Positions 6,312 to 6,484 of a stretch of 6,484 bases of DNA are shown here, one piece after another. The notes beneath the pieces were generated by a model. It had not been told where the DNA came from, did no database searches, and saw only the letters and a list, made by a program, of their open reading frames with translations. Each line of letters opens with the position of its first letter. Positions within the stretch are counted from its first letter, which is position 1. The translations under genes were made by a program, and so were the position numbers. The stretch comes from Planctomycetota bacterium (GTDB taxonomy: Bacteria > Planctomycetota > UBA1135 > GCA-002686595): contig WTJQ01000163.1 in NCBI GenBank assembly GCA_011524785.1, forward strand, positions 1 to 6,484, given 5' to 3'.

Positions 6312-6484
6312 GTGGTCCCCCCCGCGCACATCGGCTTCCTCGGCCAGGGCTGGTCCCCCGATCCTGGGGGCATCGAGACCCACACCCGGGCCCTGGCCCG
6401 GGGGCTGGTGGATGCCGGCCACGCCGTGTCCGCCCTGGCTCTGGGACCGGCCTCGCGCGTCACCCTCGACGGGGTGGACCTGAC
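6312..6484 (+). CDS. GT4-type glycosyltransferase, N-terminal part, truncated by window end
   Basis: The frame opens at GTG 6312 and continues to the end of the window, giving 57 complete codons. The translation contains HIGFLGQGWSPDPGGIETH followed by TRALARGLVDAGHAVSALAL. This is the classic N-terminal strand, PGGIE glycine loop and first helix ('x-x-L-A-x-x-L-x-x-x-G-H-x-V') of GT-B glycosyltransferases such as GT4. The start is uncertain: GTG 6312 is the only common start codon between the in-frame stop at 6255-6257 and the motif, but it has no good Shine-Dalgarno close by; the nearest purine run, at 6283-6289, is too far. The donor-binding half is outside the window, so family and substrate remain open. 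With the gene before it, it suggests a glycan-assembly cluster. Confidence 0.75.
   Translation, partial: MVPPAHIGFLGQGWSPDPGGIETHTRALARGLVDAGHAVSALALGPASRVTLDGVDL

Noticed and set aside
4643..6463. Very long open frame on the minus strand opposite the glycosyltransferase
   Set aside because: Its translation is low-complexity Arg/Ala/Gly/Leu/Glu-rich with no domain motifs, while the + strand encodes a clear GT4 protein. In such GC-rich DNA stops are rare in antisense frames.

Overview
This is a very GC-rich bacterial window (by eye clearly above 70% G+C, with G or C at most third codon positions). It is fully coding on the + strand apart from two short gaps. The gene content fits a high-GC planctomycete-like genome: an aerotolerance (Bat) cluster, a sulfatase-fold lipoprotein and GT4 glycosyltransferases. 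Myxococcota and other high-GC environmental phyla cannot be excluded, because nothing here is a taxonomic marker.

Region 1 (about 2-3326) is the 3' part of a Bat operon, in the order batC-like (5' end outside the window), batD and batE. The batC-like protein shows a TPR-like remnant, a long acidic tail and a terminal basic helix ending in KDW. BatD has a signal peptide, a long extracytoplasmic region, one membrane span and a cytoplasmic tail. BatE has a signal peptide, TPR, two membrane helices and an SH3-like tail. Both junctions have the same TGATG stop/start overlap with a purine-rich Shine-Dalgarno upstream, so the three proteins are probably made by coupled translation and act together at the cell envelope. 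The MoxR ATPase and VWA proteins (BatA, BatB) expected in such operons would lie before the window.

Region 2 (3357-6205) follows after only 30 bases. It holds a predicted lipoprotein with an alkaline phosphatase/sulfatase scaffold whose hallmark catalytic and metal-binding positions are nearly all substituted. This gene overlaps by 4 bases (ATGA) with a GT4 family glycosyltransferase that has a four-cysteine segment. A short 106-base gap then leads to the N-terminus of a second GT4-type glycosyltransferase, which runs off the end of the window. The region looks like the start of a surface-glycan cluster placed directly downstream of, and possibly co-transcribed with, the Bat genes.

The most unusual item is the degenerate sulfatase-like lipoprotein, a likely pseudoenzyme translationally coupled to a glycosyltransferase. 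No RNA genes, mobile elements, CRISPR arrays or defence genes were seen, and I do not claim a wholly new system. The long open frames on the opposite strand are composition artefacts.
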